This document shows positions 49,718-59,500 of a stretch of DNA of 64,000 nt, in pieces. Source of the stretch: Pseudomonas cavernae (GTDB lineage: Bacteria; Pseudomonadota; Gammaproteobacteria; Pseudomonadales; Pseudomonadaceae); NCBI RefSeq assembly GCF_003595175.1, contig NZ_CP032419.1, forward strand, positions 3,596,001 through 3,660,000. The letters are read 5' to 3'. Position 1 is the first letter of the stretch. Each line of letters begins with the position of its first letter. The notes below the pieces were generated by a model, which worked only from the letters and a program-made list of their open reading frames with translations, was not told where the DNA came from and did not search any database. The position numbers and the translations under genes are program-made.

Positions 49718-50809
49718 TCAAGTACCGGTGCGCACCTTGTTCCACACCCGGGTGCGTACGCGCTCGACCTTCAGCGGCAGCGGCTCCAGGGTGAACAGGC
49801 TGTCCATCGCCGCGGCCGGCGGATAGACGCCCGGGTTGCTGCGGATCTGCGGCTCGATCAGCGCCAGCGCGTCCTTGTTGGCGTTGGGATAGCCGACGAA
49901 GTTGCTGGTGTCGGCGATGGCCTGCGGACGCATCAGGTAATCGATGAAGGCCAGGCCCTGCTGCGGGTGCGGGGCATCCTTGAGCAGCACCAGGTTCTCC
50001 ACCCACACCGGCGCCCCTTCGCGCGGGATGCTGTAGCGGATGTTGCGGCCGTTCTTCGCCTGGGCGGCGTTCTGCTGCGCCTCGAACACCCCGCCGGCCC
50101 AGCCGACCACCACGCAGATGTCGCCATTGGACAGGTCGGTGATGAACTTGGACGAGTCGAAGTAGCGGATGTGCGGGCGCACCTTGGTCAGCAGCTCCTG
50201 GGCCTGCTGGTAGTCGGCCGGGTTCTTGCTGTTGGGCGGCAGGCCGAGGTAATGCAGGGCGATGGGCACGATCTCGCCCGGGGCGTCGAGCATGGCCACG
50301 CCGCAACCGGCGAGTTTGCTCACGTTCTCTTCCTTGAACACCAGATCCCAGGAGCCCACCGGCGCGGCCTTGCCCAGCGCGGCCTCGACCTTGTCCTGGT
50401 CGTAGCCGATGCCGGTGGTGCCCCACAGGTAGGGCACCGCGTGGCGGTTATCCGGGTCGTTGTTCTGCACCTTGCCGAGAATGGTCGGGTCCAGACGCGG
50501 CCAGTTGGGCAGCTGGCTGCGATCCAGCTCGGTCAGCACGCCGGCCTTGATCAGGTTCGGCAGCAGGCTGTCGGTGACCACCACCACGTCGTAGCCGCTG
50601 CGCCCAGTGAGCAGCTTGCTGGTCATCACCTCGCCGCTGTCGAAGGTGTCGGCAACCACCTCGATCTTGGTATCGCGGCTGAAGTCCTTGGCGACATTCG
50701 GGCCGATGAAGTCATACCAGTTGTAGAAATGCACGGTCGCCGGCTCGGCCTGGGCGCAAGCGCCGTACAGGCAGGCCATGGCCAGCAGCAAGGGACGGAA
50801 CGGACGCAT
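49718..50809 (-). CDS. Polyamine ABC transporter substrate-binding protein
   Basis: A 363-residue PotF/SpuD-like periplasmic protein with a signal peptide (LLLAMACLYGACAQA). VHFYNWYDFIGPNVAKDF and YDVVVVTDSLLPNLIKAGVL are typical of the putrescine/spermidine binders. It lies just downstream of an amidase gene on the same strand (62-bp gap). No permease is present in the window. Confidence 0.88.
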   Translation of the reverse strand: MRPFRPLLLAMACLYGACAQAEPATVHFYNWYDFIGPNVAKDFSRDTKIEVVADTFDSGEVMTSKLLTGRSGYDVVVVTDSLLPNLIKAGVLTELDRSQLPNWPRLDPTILGKVQNNDPDNRHAVPYLWGTTGIGYDQDKVEAALGKAAPVGSWDLVFKEENVSKLAGCGVAMLDAPGEIVPIALHYLGLPPNSKNPADYQQAQELLTKVRPHIRYFDSSKFITDLSNGDICVVVGWAGGVFEAQQNAAQAKNGRNIRYSIPREGAPVWVENLVLLKDAPHPQQGLAFIDYLMRPQAIADTSNFVGYPNANKDALALIEPQIRSNPGVYPPAAAMDSLFTLEPLPLKVERVRTRVWNKVRTGT

Positions 50810-50871
50810 GGGCGTTACTCCTCTGGGAGCCGGGGCAGCCAGCCTGCCCCGACGATGACGATGAATGGGGC

Positions 50872-51687
50872 TCAGGGCAGCAGCAGCTCGCGGCGGCCAT
50901 CGGCGTGCACGACGCGTTCGCCAGCCAGTGGCAAACGGCGGTCCGCCAGGTAATCGTAGACTTGCCGCGCCGCCTGACGCTGCTGCAAGTCCAGGCTGGC
51001 CAGCAGCCGGCACTCGCTGCGTCCGGCCTCGCAGAGCACCTGGCCGAACGGGTCGACCACGGCGCTGCCGCCGGCGAAGACCAGGCCGTCGTCGCCCGGG
51101 CCGACGCGGTTGACCATCAGGGCGAACAGCTGGTTCTCCTGGGCGCGGGCCAGCAGCGCATTGCGGTGCACCGGGCCGTAGGGGTCCATGTTGCCGTTGC
51201 ACACCACGATCAGCTCGGCGCCCAGCTCGGCCAAGGCGCGGGCGTTCTCGGGGAACTCGATGTCGTAGCAGATCAGCAGGCCGATGCGCACGCCGCGCCA
51301 CTCCACGGTGGCGAAGCGATCGCCGGGCCGCACCAGGCCGCGCTCGTCGGGCCACAGGTGGGTCTTGCGATAGCGCAGGGCGACGCCTTCGGGGCTGATC
51401 AGCAGGCTGCTGTTGTAGACCTCGCCGCCGTCCGCCTCGAGCATGCCGACCACCACCGCCACGTCGCGCTCGCGGGCGGCCGCCCGTACGGCCTGCACGC
51501 TCGGCCCGTCCAGCGGTTCGGCCAGCTGGCGGACGTTGCCGGCGTGGGGAAAGCCGCACAGCTGGGTTTCCGGGAACACCAGCAGGTCGCTATCCGCGGC
51601 GCAGCTGGCGATAGCCTGCAGGGTGCGTTCGAGGTTGTAAGCGCTATCGCCGTCACGGCCGGCGAGTTGAACGAGTTCGACCTTCAT
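50872..51687 (-). CDS. Nitrilase-superfamily carbon-nitrogen hydrolase
   Basis: A 271-residue omega-amidase/N-carbamoylputrescine-amidase-like enzyme. The catalytic triad is Glu in LVFPETQLCG near 40, Lys in YRKTHLW near 109, and Cys in LLICYDIEFPE near 145. Adjacent to a polyamine binding protein, so a role in agmatine or polyamine-amide breakdown is plausible, but this is inference. ATG 51687 starts MKVELVQLAGRDGD. Confidence 0.87.
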   Translation of the reverse strand: MKVELVQLAGRDGDSAYNLERTLQAIASCAADSDLLVFPETQLCGFPHAGNVRQLAEPLDGPSVQAVRAAARERDVAVVVGMLEADGGEVYNSSLLISPEGVALRYRKTHLWPDERGLVRPGDRFATVEWRGVRIGLLICYDIEFPENARALAELGAELIVVCNGNMDPYGPVHRNALLARAQENQLFALMVNRVGPGDDGLVFAGGSAVVDPFGQVLCEAGRSECRLLASLDLQQRQAARQVYDYLADRRLPLAGERVVHADGRRELLLP

Positions 51688-51822
51688 GGGTACTCCCAGT
51701 TATTGTCAGCGGGCACGCCAGCGCCAGCATGAGCGCCACCCGATATGGCTGGGCTTGGAGTATGGGGCGCCCGGCAGCGGCGGGTAATTACGCAGATGGG
51801 GTAACCCAGCGGGGGTAGAAGC

Positions 51823-52611
51823 ATGAGTCTGGAGTTGCAGGATATCGCCTGGCATCAGTCGGTCGGCCGGCTGATCGAGACGCTGGACAAGCCTAACTTC
51901 TGGATCGCCCTGGTGCGCCTGCTGCAACAGTACGTGCCCTCCGACAGCTGGGTGATCCTGCTGTTCAGCCGCGACCGCCCCGCGGTGTTCGCCGAGTGCC
52001 CCGGCACCGATGGCGGCCCCGACCCGCTGTTTCAGGATTACCTGAAAGGCCTCTACCTGCTCGACCCCTTCTACATCGCCAGCCGCGAGAACAATGGCGC
52101 CGGCCTGTTCCGCCTGGCCGACGTGGCCCCGGAATGCTTCGAGCAGACCGACTACTACCAGCGCTATTTCCGCCTCAACGTGGTGGCCGACGAAATCCAG
52201 ATCAACGTGCCGCTGGAGGGCGAGCGCACCCTCTGCCTGTCACTCGGCTCGCGCCGACCGTTCAGCCCCGAGCAGATCGCCCTGCTCGGCCTGATCCAGC
52301 CCTGGGTCATGGCCCTGATGCGCCAGCGCCTGGGCTTCGAGCAGGAGCTGCTGGCCAGGCCCACAGCGCCGGCACCGGCTTGGCAGAGCCGACTGGAGAC
52401 CGCCGGCCAGAAGGTGGAGAACGCCCTCACCGCCCGCGAACTGGAGATCGCCCGACTGATGCTCAGCGGCTGCTCGAGCAAGGAAGTCGCGCGCAAGCTG
52501 GCGATTTCCGCGGAGACCGTGAAGGTCCACCGCAAACATATCTACAGCAAGCTCGGCATCAAGTCGCAGTCCGAACTGTTCGCCCTGTTTCTCCAGGCCC
52601 AGGACAGCTGA
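51823..52611 (+). CDS. LuxR-family transcriptional regulator
   Basis: A 262-residue protein with an N-terminal ligand-type domain without recognisable autoinducer-binding residues and a C-terminal LuxR/GerE HTH from about 195 (LTARELEIARLMLSGCSSKEVARKLAISAETVKVHRKHIYSKL region). It is divergent from the amidase/binding-protein pair and probably controls it. It is not a recognisable quorum-sensing protein, since the W/Y/D autoinducer pattern is not seen. Confidence 0.85.
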   Translation: MSLELQDIAWHQSVGRLIETLDKPNFWIALVRLLQQYVPSDSWVILLFSRDRPAVFAECPGTDGGPDPLFQDYLKGLYLLDPFYIASRENNGAGLFRLADVAPECFEQTDYYQRYFRLNVVADEIQINVPLEGERTLCLSLGSRRPFSPEQIALLGLIQPWVMALMRQRLGFEQELLARPTAPAPAWQSRLETAGQKVENALTARELEIARLMLSGCSSKEVARKLAISAETVKVHRKHIYSKLGIKSQSELFALFLQAQDS

Positions 52612-52741
52612 ACGCCTCAGCCAACCCTGGATTGCCGCAGGGCGCGGGTCGGCAGCGTCGCGGCCGTCACCGACTGAGGAGCCGCCCGTTGGGCCGCTTG
52701 GGCTAGAGTGATCAGGCTCACCCCTGTACAAGGAGCCCGCC

Positions 52742-53038
52742 ATGCAACCGCTCATCAGCCTGACCGCCCTACTCCTGCTCAGCACCAGCCTGACCAGCCT
52801 GACCAGCCTGGCCGCCGACCGCAGCCTGGTCACCGAACGCATGAAGGAGCGCATGCAGCAGCATATCCAGATGATGGATAGCAACGGCGACGGCCAGATT
52901 TCCCATGACGAGTACCTGGCCAACGCCGAGAAGCAGTTCAAGCGCATGGACCGCGATGGCGACGGCCAGATCAGCCCGGAAGAAAGGGCTCAACTGCACG
53001 AACAGATGATGCAGCACCGCGGCGAACACACGCCCTGA
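52742..53038 (+). CDS. Secreted EF-hand calcium-binding protein
   Basis: A 98-residue protein with a signal peptide followed by two EF-hand loops, DSNGDGQISHDE (residues about 42-53) and DRDGDGQISPEE (about 69-80). The signal peptide contains a tandem SLTSLTSL from three 9-bp repeats (near 52784-52812). It probably acts as a small periplasmic or surface calcium-binding protein. AAGGAG lies 6 bases before ATG. Confidence 0.85.
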   Translation: MQPLISLTALLLLSTSLTSLTSLAADRSLVTERMKERMQQHIQMMDSNGDGQISHDEYLANAEKQFKRMDRDGDGQISPEERAQLHEQMMQHRGEHTP

Positions 53039-53060
53039 GCGATCCCGCCCGCACCCGCCG

Positions 53061-53189
53061 CGCCTGGCTCGGGAAAACGCCCAGGCCGCCGCAGCCACGA
53101 CCGGCGCCAACCAGCGCCTGAATGCGCTGGCCGAGCAGCTGAGCCGGTTGAGCCGGTTGAGCCGGTTGAGCGGCCAGTTCCGGGGGTAA
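53061..53189 (+). pseudogene. C-terminal remnant of a methyl-accepting chemotaxis protein
   Basis: An open frame without a start reads RLARENAQAAAATTGANQRL, then NALAEQLSRLS repeats, then GQFRG and TAA. The pattern ANQRLNALAEQL...GQFR resembles the extreme C-terminus of chemoreceptors. SRL is tandemly repeated three times through a 9-bp unit AGCCGGTTG. No other part of a receptor gene is visible. Confidence 0.5.
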
Positions 53190-53218
53190 GCGCAAAGGGC
53201 GGCGACGGGTAACCCGCT

Positions 53219-53327
53219 GTAGGTTGGCGTTGAGCGTAGCGATACCCAACAAGCGCCAGGTCGGGCAGTGCAGCGCTATGTGCAGGGTGCCGGAAAGATG
53301 GGTATCGCTTCGCTCAACCCATCCTAC
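53219..53327. repeat. REP-like palindrome, GTAGG...CCTAC family
   Basis: GTAGGTTGGCGTTGAGCGTAGC at the left and GCTTCGCTCAACCCATCCTAC at the right, joined by about 65 unpaired bases. Confidence 0.75.
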
Positions 53328-53330
53328 GGG

Positions 53331-54152
53331 CTACACCATCTCCAGCGCCTGCTTAGCGTCCGGCGGCGGGTAGGCCGCATCGATCAGCGCCAGGTCCTCG
53401 GCAGTCAGGATCAGCCGCGCCGCCGCCGCGTTCAGGCGCAGATGCATCGGCTCGGCCGCCTTGGGGATCGCCAGCACGCCGCCCTCGCGCAAGGCCCAGG
53501 CCAGCGCCACCTGCGCCGGCGTGACCCGATGGCGCAGGGCGACCTCGATCAGCGCCGGATGGTGCAGCAGCCGCCCGCCCTGGCCGACCGGGCAGTAGGC
53601 CATTAGCGGCATGCCCCGGTCACGCTGCCAGGGCAACAGGTCGTACTCGATGCCACGCGCCTCCGGGTTGTACAGCACCTGGTTGGTGGCACAGGCTGGC
53701 TCGCCCAGTTCGTGCAGGTCATCGAGATCGAAATTGGACACGCCCCAGCGGCGGATCTTGCCCTGCTCGCGCAGGCGCTCGAAGGCCTCCACGGTTTCCG
53801 CCAGCGGGTAGGCGCCGCGCCAGTGCAATAAATAGAGGTCGATCTGCTCGGTGCCCAGGCGCCGCAGGCTGCGCTCGCAGGCCTGCGGCACACCCGCGCG
53901 GCTGGCGTTGTACGGGTAGACCTTGCTGACCAGAAACACCTGGTCGCGGCGACCGCGGATGGCCTCGCCGACCAGCGCCTCCGCGCCGCCCTCACCGTAC
54001 ATCTCGGCGCAGTCGATCAGGCTCAGGCCCAGTTCGATGCCCAGTTGCAGCGCCGCCACTTCGCGTTTGCGCGCGCCCGGGTCCTCGCCCATCCGCCAGG
54101 TGCCCTGGCCGATCACCGGCACCTGGGTGCCGGCCAATTCCATCGTGCGCAT
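53331..54152 (-). CDS. Aldo/keto reductase
   Basis: A 273-residue AKR. The tetrad is Asp and Tyr in LIDCAEMYGEGGAE (near 48-53), Lys in FLVSKVYPYN (near 78) and His in LYLLHWRGAY (near 111). It resembles the YeaE/2,5-diketogluconate-type reductases, active on small carbonyl compounds. ATG 54152 gives MRTMELAGTQVPVIGQG. Confidence 0.88.
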   Translation of the reverse strand: MRTMELAGTQVPVIGQGTWRMGEDPGARKREVAALQLGIELGLSLIDCAEMYGEGGAEALVGEAIRGRRDQVFLVSKVYPYNASRAGVPQACERSLRRLGTEQIDLYLLHWRGAYPLAETVEAFERLREQGKIRRWGVSNFDLDDLHELGEPACATNQVLYNPEARGIEYDLLPWQRDRGMPLMAYCPVGQGGRLLHHPALIEVALRHRVTPAQVALAWALREGGVLAIPKAAEPMHLRLNAAAARLILTAEDLALIDAAYPPPDAKQALEMV

Positions 54153-54168
54153 AACCTTACCTCGTCGG

Positions 54169-54612
54169 TCACGCCCCTGAATCAACATCATCCCAGGGGT
54201 CGTAACTACCGAAACTCCACAGATGTCCCTCCGGATCGCGGCAGCTGAAGCCGCGGCCGCCGTAGTCCTCGTCCTGGATGTCGATGACGATTTCCGCACC
54301 GCCGGCCTTGACCCGGGCACACAGCTCATCGACCCGCTCGACCACCACATAGAGGCTCTGGGTATTGCCGCCGACCTGCTGCGGCTGACGCATCAGCCGG
54401 CCACATTCCGACTGTTCGTCGACCGAACCGAGCATCAGCATGCCGTTGCCGCAGCAGAGCTGCGCATGGGCGATACCGCCTTGGCCGTCGGGCACCACCA
54501 GATGCTCGGTGAACCCGAAGGTACGGCCCAGCCAGGCGATGGCGGCCGGCGCATCGCGGTAACGCAGGCAGGGGATCAGGTTGGTACGGGTATTTTTGGC
54601 GAAATTGGACAT
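54169..54612 (-). CDS. VOC-family protein (glyoxalase/bleomycin-resistance superfamily)
   Basis: A 147-residue VOC protein with two betaalphabetabetabeta modules (IPCLRYRDAPAAIAWLGRTFGF; FSCRDPEGHLWSFGSYDPW). Function unknown; such proteins range from glyoxalases to antibiotic sequestration. ATG at 54612 chosen over TTG 54618. It follows a second VOC gene with a 2-bp gap. Confidence 0.82.
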   Translation of the reverse strand: MSNFAKNTRTNLIPCLRYRDAPAAIAWLGRTFGFTEHLVVPDGQGGIAHAQLCCGNGMLMLGSVDEQSECGRLMRQPQQVGGNTQSLYVVVERVDELCARVKAGGAEIVIDIQDEDYGGRGFSCRDPEGHLWSFGSYDPWDDVDSGA

Positions 54613-54614
54613 GT

Positions 54615-55034
54615 TCAAGCACCTCTCTCGGCCGTATCCGACACTTCAGCGTAGCCAAGGCCCTGCCACTGCAGCAGGCAGAAGCCATGGCCAAAGGGAT
54701 CGGCGAATACCGCGATGCGGCCCCAGGCCTCGCTGCGGATGCCCTGCTCACGGCGCGCCCCGGCCGCTTCGGCGCGGGTGCAGGCGACCTCCAGGTCGTC
54801 GACCACGAAATCCAGATGCAACGGCGTCCAGTGCCGTCGGTAATCGCGCTGCGCACCGGCGCAGGCTTGGCTGCCGGCCGCCTGCTGGAGCAGATAGAGC
54901 GGCGCCGGACCGCCGAGCAGCTCGGCCACGCTGCCGGCGAATAGCCGGCGGCTCAGGCGCAGGCCGAGGGCACGGGTGTAGAAGTCGATCGCCGCGTCGA
55001 GATCCGGCACGTCGAGGTTGAGGAGAAATTGCAT
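54615..55034 (-). CDS. VOC-family protein
   Basis: A 139-residue VOC protein (MQFLLNLDVPDLDAAIDFYT...VFADPFGHGFCLLQW). It is co-directional with and nearly abutting the downstream VOC gene, so they are probably co-transcribed. It resembles glyoxalase/dioxygenase-like single-domain members. No assignable substrate. Confidence 0.82.
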   Translation of the reverse strand: MQFLLNLDVPDLDAAIDFYTRALGLRLSRRLFAGSVAELLGGPAPLYLLQQAAGSQACAGAQRDYRRHWTPLHLDFVVDDLEVACTRAEAAGARREQGIRSEAWGRIAVFADPFGHGFCLLQWQGLGYAEVSDTAERGA

Positions 55035-55080
55035 AGACGCCCCTCTCTGGCCTGGAGCCCGGCGGCTAGCTCGCGAGTTC

Positions 55081-55384
55081 GTAGGAGCGAATTTATTCGC
55101 GAAGGGACGCAGCGTGGAGCTGCTCTTGTTCGCGGATAAATCCGCTCCTACAAAGGTGAACGCCGGGCACCCTTCACGTCCGGCCAAGCCGCCCTAGATC
55201 CGTAGGGTGGGTTAGCCGTAGGCGTAACCCACCAACCCTGCAGGACACCGGAGTCCTGGGCGGCAGAGCCGGTGGGTTACGCCGCTGCGCGGCTAGCCCA
55301 GCCTACAACAGCGGGGAGCCGGGAGCGTGAGGGGTTTCCCCTCACCCCAACCCTCTCCCAAGGGAGAGGGGGAACAGAACCGAC
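55081..55384. repeat. Repeat-rich gap between VOC and methyltransferase genes
   Basis: No gene seen. It holds GTAGGAGCGAATTTATTCGC...GCGGATAAATCCGCTCCTAC (55081-55151), GTAGGGTGGGTTAGCC...GCTAGCCCAGCCTAC (55202-55306), and CCTCTCCCaagGGAGAGG (55350-55370). Confidence 0.85.
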
Positions 55385-56065
55385 TCAGCGCCGCGCGGAA
55401 TCCAGCAGCATCAGCAGCGACACCGGCTGCTCGCTCTCCGGGTGCAGCGGCTCCTGCAGCCATTGCAGGCGCCAGCCGGTCTCGCTCAGCAGCACCAGCC
55501 AGGACTCCAGGGTGCGGAAGAACCAGGGCATCGGCTCGCGGAAGTTGTCGCCGAAGCCGGCGAAGGTCTCGACCCGCCAGCCGTCCTGGTAACCCGCCGC
55601 GCCGCGGGCGCTCCACGGATGCAGGGTCTGGATCAGCAGCGAACCGCCGGGCGCCAGCAGCCCGTGCAGGGCATCGAGGATCGGCGCCAGCGGCTCCTCC
55701 AGCAGGGCGAAGTTGCACACCAGCAACTCGAACTGGCCGAGCAGATCGGCCTGGCTTTCCAGCTCGGCATAACCGCAGACCCGGTATTGTGCCGCCCCGG
55801 CCGCGCGAGCGACCTCGATCAGCGGCGCCGAAGCATCGACGCCGACCGACTCGATGCCGTGCGCCGCCAGCCCGCGGCACAACCAGCCCTCGCCGCAACC
55901 GATGTCGAGCACGCGCTTCGGTGCACAGGCCAGCACCGCTTGCAGAATCGCCGCATCGGTGACCAGGCGGCGGCTCTCGATGCGCCGTTCGCGCACCGCG
56001 GCGGTCCAGGCATCGGCATTGGCCTGCCAGCTGCGCTTGAGCTGTTCGCGATGATCGTGCTGCAT
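55385..56065 (-). CDS. Class I SAM-dependent methyltransferase
   Basis: A 226-residue methyltransferase. Motif I is VLDIGCGEGWLCRGLAAHG near residue 52, motif II VGVDASAPLIEVARA, and LVCNFALLEEPL follows. GC-rich like the core genome. Substrate unknown. ATG 56065 gives MQHDHREQLKRSWQANADAW. Confidence 0.85.
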   Translation of the reverse strand: MQHDHREQLKRSWQANADAWTAAVRERRIESRRLVTDAAILQAVLACAPKRVLDIGCGEGWLCRGLAAHGIESVGVDASAPLIEVARAAGAAQYRVCGYAELESQADLLGQFELLVCNFALLEEPLAPILDALHGLLAPGGSLLIQTLHPWSARGAAGYQDGWRVETFAGFGDNFREPMPWFFRTLESWLVLLSETGWRLQWLQEPLHPESEQPVSLLMLLDSARR

Positions 56066-56258
56066 AGGCTACTCGTTGCTGAGCTCGGGAGACGGCGCAT
56101 TCCAGCGTCCGCCGCGGCGGACCACAATACGACCTTCTACCGAGTCTAGGCCAGCTTGCGGCCTGAATGCCCGTATTCGCCGGGCGGGCGGTGATGGCAA
56201 AAGGCTGCACTTTTGCCCCGTCACGCCCGCGAAGGCTGAGGCCCAGCGCGCGCCCTGA
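56066..56258. other. Intergenic region with a palindromic repeat
   Basis: GCCCGTATTCGCCGGGC and GCCCCGTCACGCCCGCGAAGG resemble the short proteobacterial PAKAG-type repeats in sequence style. No gene seen. Confidence 0.4.
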
Positions 56259-56398
56259 GAACCTGTTTCGGATCTCGCGAGCTAGAGTCAAACAAGGCAA
56301 AAACGGCTGAGGAAGCGGAGTTTACGAGTTGTAAATGAGCATTCCGAAGCCGTTTTTAACGCCGTTTGGCCGACGCGCAGCAGATCCGAGACAGGTTC
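56259..56398. mobile_element. TNA-flanked MITE, copy E4 (140 bp)
   Basis: Ends GAACCTGTTTCGGATCT and AGATCCGAGACAGGTTC, flanked by TGA (56256-56258 and 56399-56401) in C-TGA-G context. The inner stem AAAAACGGCT (56299-56308) pairs with AGCCGTTTTT (56348-56357). The same pair of positions in E2 differs on both sides, preserving pairing. It is not at the stop of a recognisable gene. Confidence 0.9.
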
Positions 56399-56533
56399 TG
56401 AGGGGCTGTGCAGGTCCCAAGGGGGGGATTCCAACGCGCCGCTTAAGAATCTCGTGGTCGACTTCGCGGAGACTCTTAAGAAGCTCTAAGCTCTAAGCAA
56501 AAGCCAGCAACGCATAGCCAGGGCCACTGACAA

Positions 56534-59500
56534 ATGGGCGCACTATGGCAATCCGATGCACAAGAGACGGCTCAGGCGACGAGCAGTCTTCCAGAGCTTT
56601 CTGCCCCCAAAACCAAGCGCCACTCGGCCCTACGTCGCTATGTCTGGCTCGCGCTGCTGGTGACCCTCATCGGCGTGGCCCTGGCGCTGACCGATGAACT
56701 ACGCACCGCCGAGCTGCAATCGCGCGAGATCAGTGGCTATGCAGCCCGCCTCGACTACCGCCTGGGCGACGGCCCCAGCCCGTCCATCGACTTTCCCGCC
56801 GCCGGGCCGTTCGACCGCCGCCTCGGCTACGCCGGCCTGCCGGAGATGCTCAAGCGCCTGGAACAGCGCGATTATCTGATTCTCCAGCAGGCGCGCTTCT
56901 CGCCGGCGCTGCTGGATTACAGCCAGCGCGGCTTCTTCGTCCCTTACCACGAGAAAACCCAGACCGGCCTGAGCATCACCGAGTGCCGTGGCCTGCCCCT
57001 GTACGGCTTTCACTATCCGCAGCAGTTCTACCCGAGCTTCGCCAGCATCCCGCCGCTGGTAGTGAGCAGCCTGTTGTTCATCGAAAACCGCGAGCTGCTG
57101 GACGAGCAGCAACCGCTGGCCAACCCGGCGGTGGACTGGCCGCGCTTCGCCCTGGCGGCCTGGACCCAAGTCGGCAAGCACATCGGCATCGGCGGCCAGT
57201 CCGCCGGCGGTAGCACCCTGGCCACCCAGCTGGAGAAATTCCGCCACTCGCCCGAGGGGCGCACCGGCTCGGCCGCCGAGAAGCTGCGGCAGATGGCCTC
57301 CGCCAGCGTGCGCGCTTACCGGAATGGGCCGCAGACCCTGGCGGCGCGCCAGGAGGTCATCCGCGACTACCTCAACAGCGTGCCGTTGTCCGCCGCCGCC
57401 GGGCACGGCGAGATCCACGGCATGGCCGACGGCCTGCGCATCTGGTACGGCACCGACTTCGCGCGGGTGAACAGCATCCTCGCCGACGACCAATTGCCCG
57501 GCGCCAACCTGGCCGCCCGCGGTCTGGCGCTGCGCCAGGTGCTGTCACTGATAATCGCCCAGCGTCGCCCCTCCTATTACCTGGCCCGCGGTCGCGACGA
57601 ACTGAACCAGTTGACCGACAGCCACCTACGGGTGCTGACCAACGGTGGGGTGATCGACCCGGAACTGCGCGACGCCGCACTAGCCAGCAAACTGCAGTTC
57701 CGCGACCTGCAGCAGAACCCGGCGTTGCAGGCCAATGAAACCAACAAAGGCATCAGCGTCGCCCGCAGCCGCCTGTCCGCCATGCTCAACCAGCCATTCT
57801 ACGACCTCGACCGCCTCGATCTGGCCGCCACCACCCCGCTCAATGGCGAACTGCAGCAGCAGGTCAGCATCTATCTGCGCAGACTCGCCGACCCGGCCTT
57901 CGCCGAGCAGATCGGCCTGTATGGCGAGCGCCTGCTATCGCCAGAGAAGACCGCCGAGGTGAACTACAGCTTCACCCTGTTCGAGCGCACCGCCGACGGC
58001 TCACGCGTGCGCGTGCAGACCGACAACACCGACCAGCCCTTCGACATCAACGAGGGCAGCAAGCTGGAACTCGGTTCCACCGCCAAGCTGCGGGTGCTCA
58101 CCACCTATCTGCAGATGGTCACCGAGCTGCACCAACGCTTCGCCGGACAAACCCCGGAAGAGTTGCGCAAGGTCGAGGTTCCCGTACCGGATAACCTGAC
58201 CCGCTGGGCCGTCGACTACCTGATCGACGCCAAGGATCGCAGCCTGACGGTGATGCTCGAGGCCGCCCTGGAACGCAAATACTCGGCCAGCCCCTACGAG
58301 GGCTTCTTCACCGGCGGCGGCATGCACACCTTCGCCAACTTCCGCAGAGAGGACAACGGCCGCCGGCCGACCCTGCGCGAAGCCCTGCAGGAATCGATCA
58401 ACCTGCCGTTCATCCGCCTGCTGCGCGACCTGGTGCGCTACAGCACCTACCAGGGGCCGAACAACAGCGCCGAACTGCTCAAAAACGACCGCAACCCGCG
58501 GCGCCTGGAATACCTCGCGCGCTTCGCCGACCGCGAAGGCACGACGTTCCTCCTGCGTTTCTGGCGCAAATACCAGGGCAAGAGCGCCGCCGAGCGCCTC
58601 GACACCTTCCTCGATGGCCTGCGCCCGACCGCCACGCGCCTGGCCGCGGTACACCGCTACCTGATGCCGAGCGTCGACGAGCAGACCTTCGGCGCCTTCA
58701 TCAACGCCCATCTGCAGAAAGATAAGATCGACGCCGAACGCATCCACGAGCTGTATGTGAAATACGGCCCCGGCGCCTTCGACCTGCCGGACCAGGGCTA
58801 CATCGCCCGCGTCCACCCGTTGGAACTGTGGCTGCTCGGCTACCTGCTGGAGAACCCGCAGGCCAGTTTCAAGGATGCCGTCACCGCCAGCGAGTACGAG
58901 CGTCAGGAGGTCTACGGCTGGCTGTTCAAGAGCCGCCACAAGAGTGCCCGCGACAGCCGCATCCGCACCATGCTCGAAGTCGAGGCGTTCCTCGACATCC
59001 ATAGCCGCTGGCAGCAGGTCGGCTATCCCTTCGAGCACCTAGTGCCGTCGCTGGCCACCGCCATCGGTAGCTCCGGCGACCGCCCGGCGGCGCTGGCCGA
59101 GCTGATGGGCATCATCCAGAACGACGGCGTGCGCCTGCCCACCGTGCGCATCGACAGCCTGCACTTCGCCGCCAGCACACCCTACGAGACCCGTCTGGGC
59201 ATCGACCCGGACCGCGGTGAGCGGGTCCTGCCGGTGGAAGTCGCCGCCGCCCTGCGCAACGCCGTCACCAGCGTGGTGGAAGGCGGCACCGCGCGGCGTC
59301 TGGCCGGCAGCTTCCAGCTCGCCGACGGCACGCCGCTGACGGTCGGCGGCAAGACCGGCACCGGCGACAACCGCATCGAATCCGTCACCCGCAGCGGCTG
59401 GGTGAAGAGTTCAAAGGCCATGAACCGCACCGCCACCTTCGTCTTCTATCTCGGCGAGAACCACTTCGGCACCCTCACCGCCTTCGTCCCCGGCCAGGCG

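Noticed and set aside
56076..56258. Open frame of 60 codons before element E4
   Set aside because: Its translation looks like a translated palindromic repeat, and there is no ribosome site.
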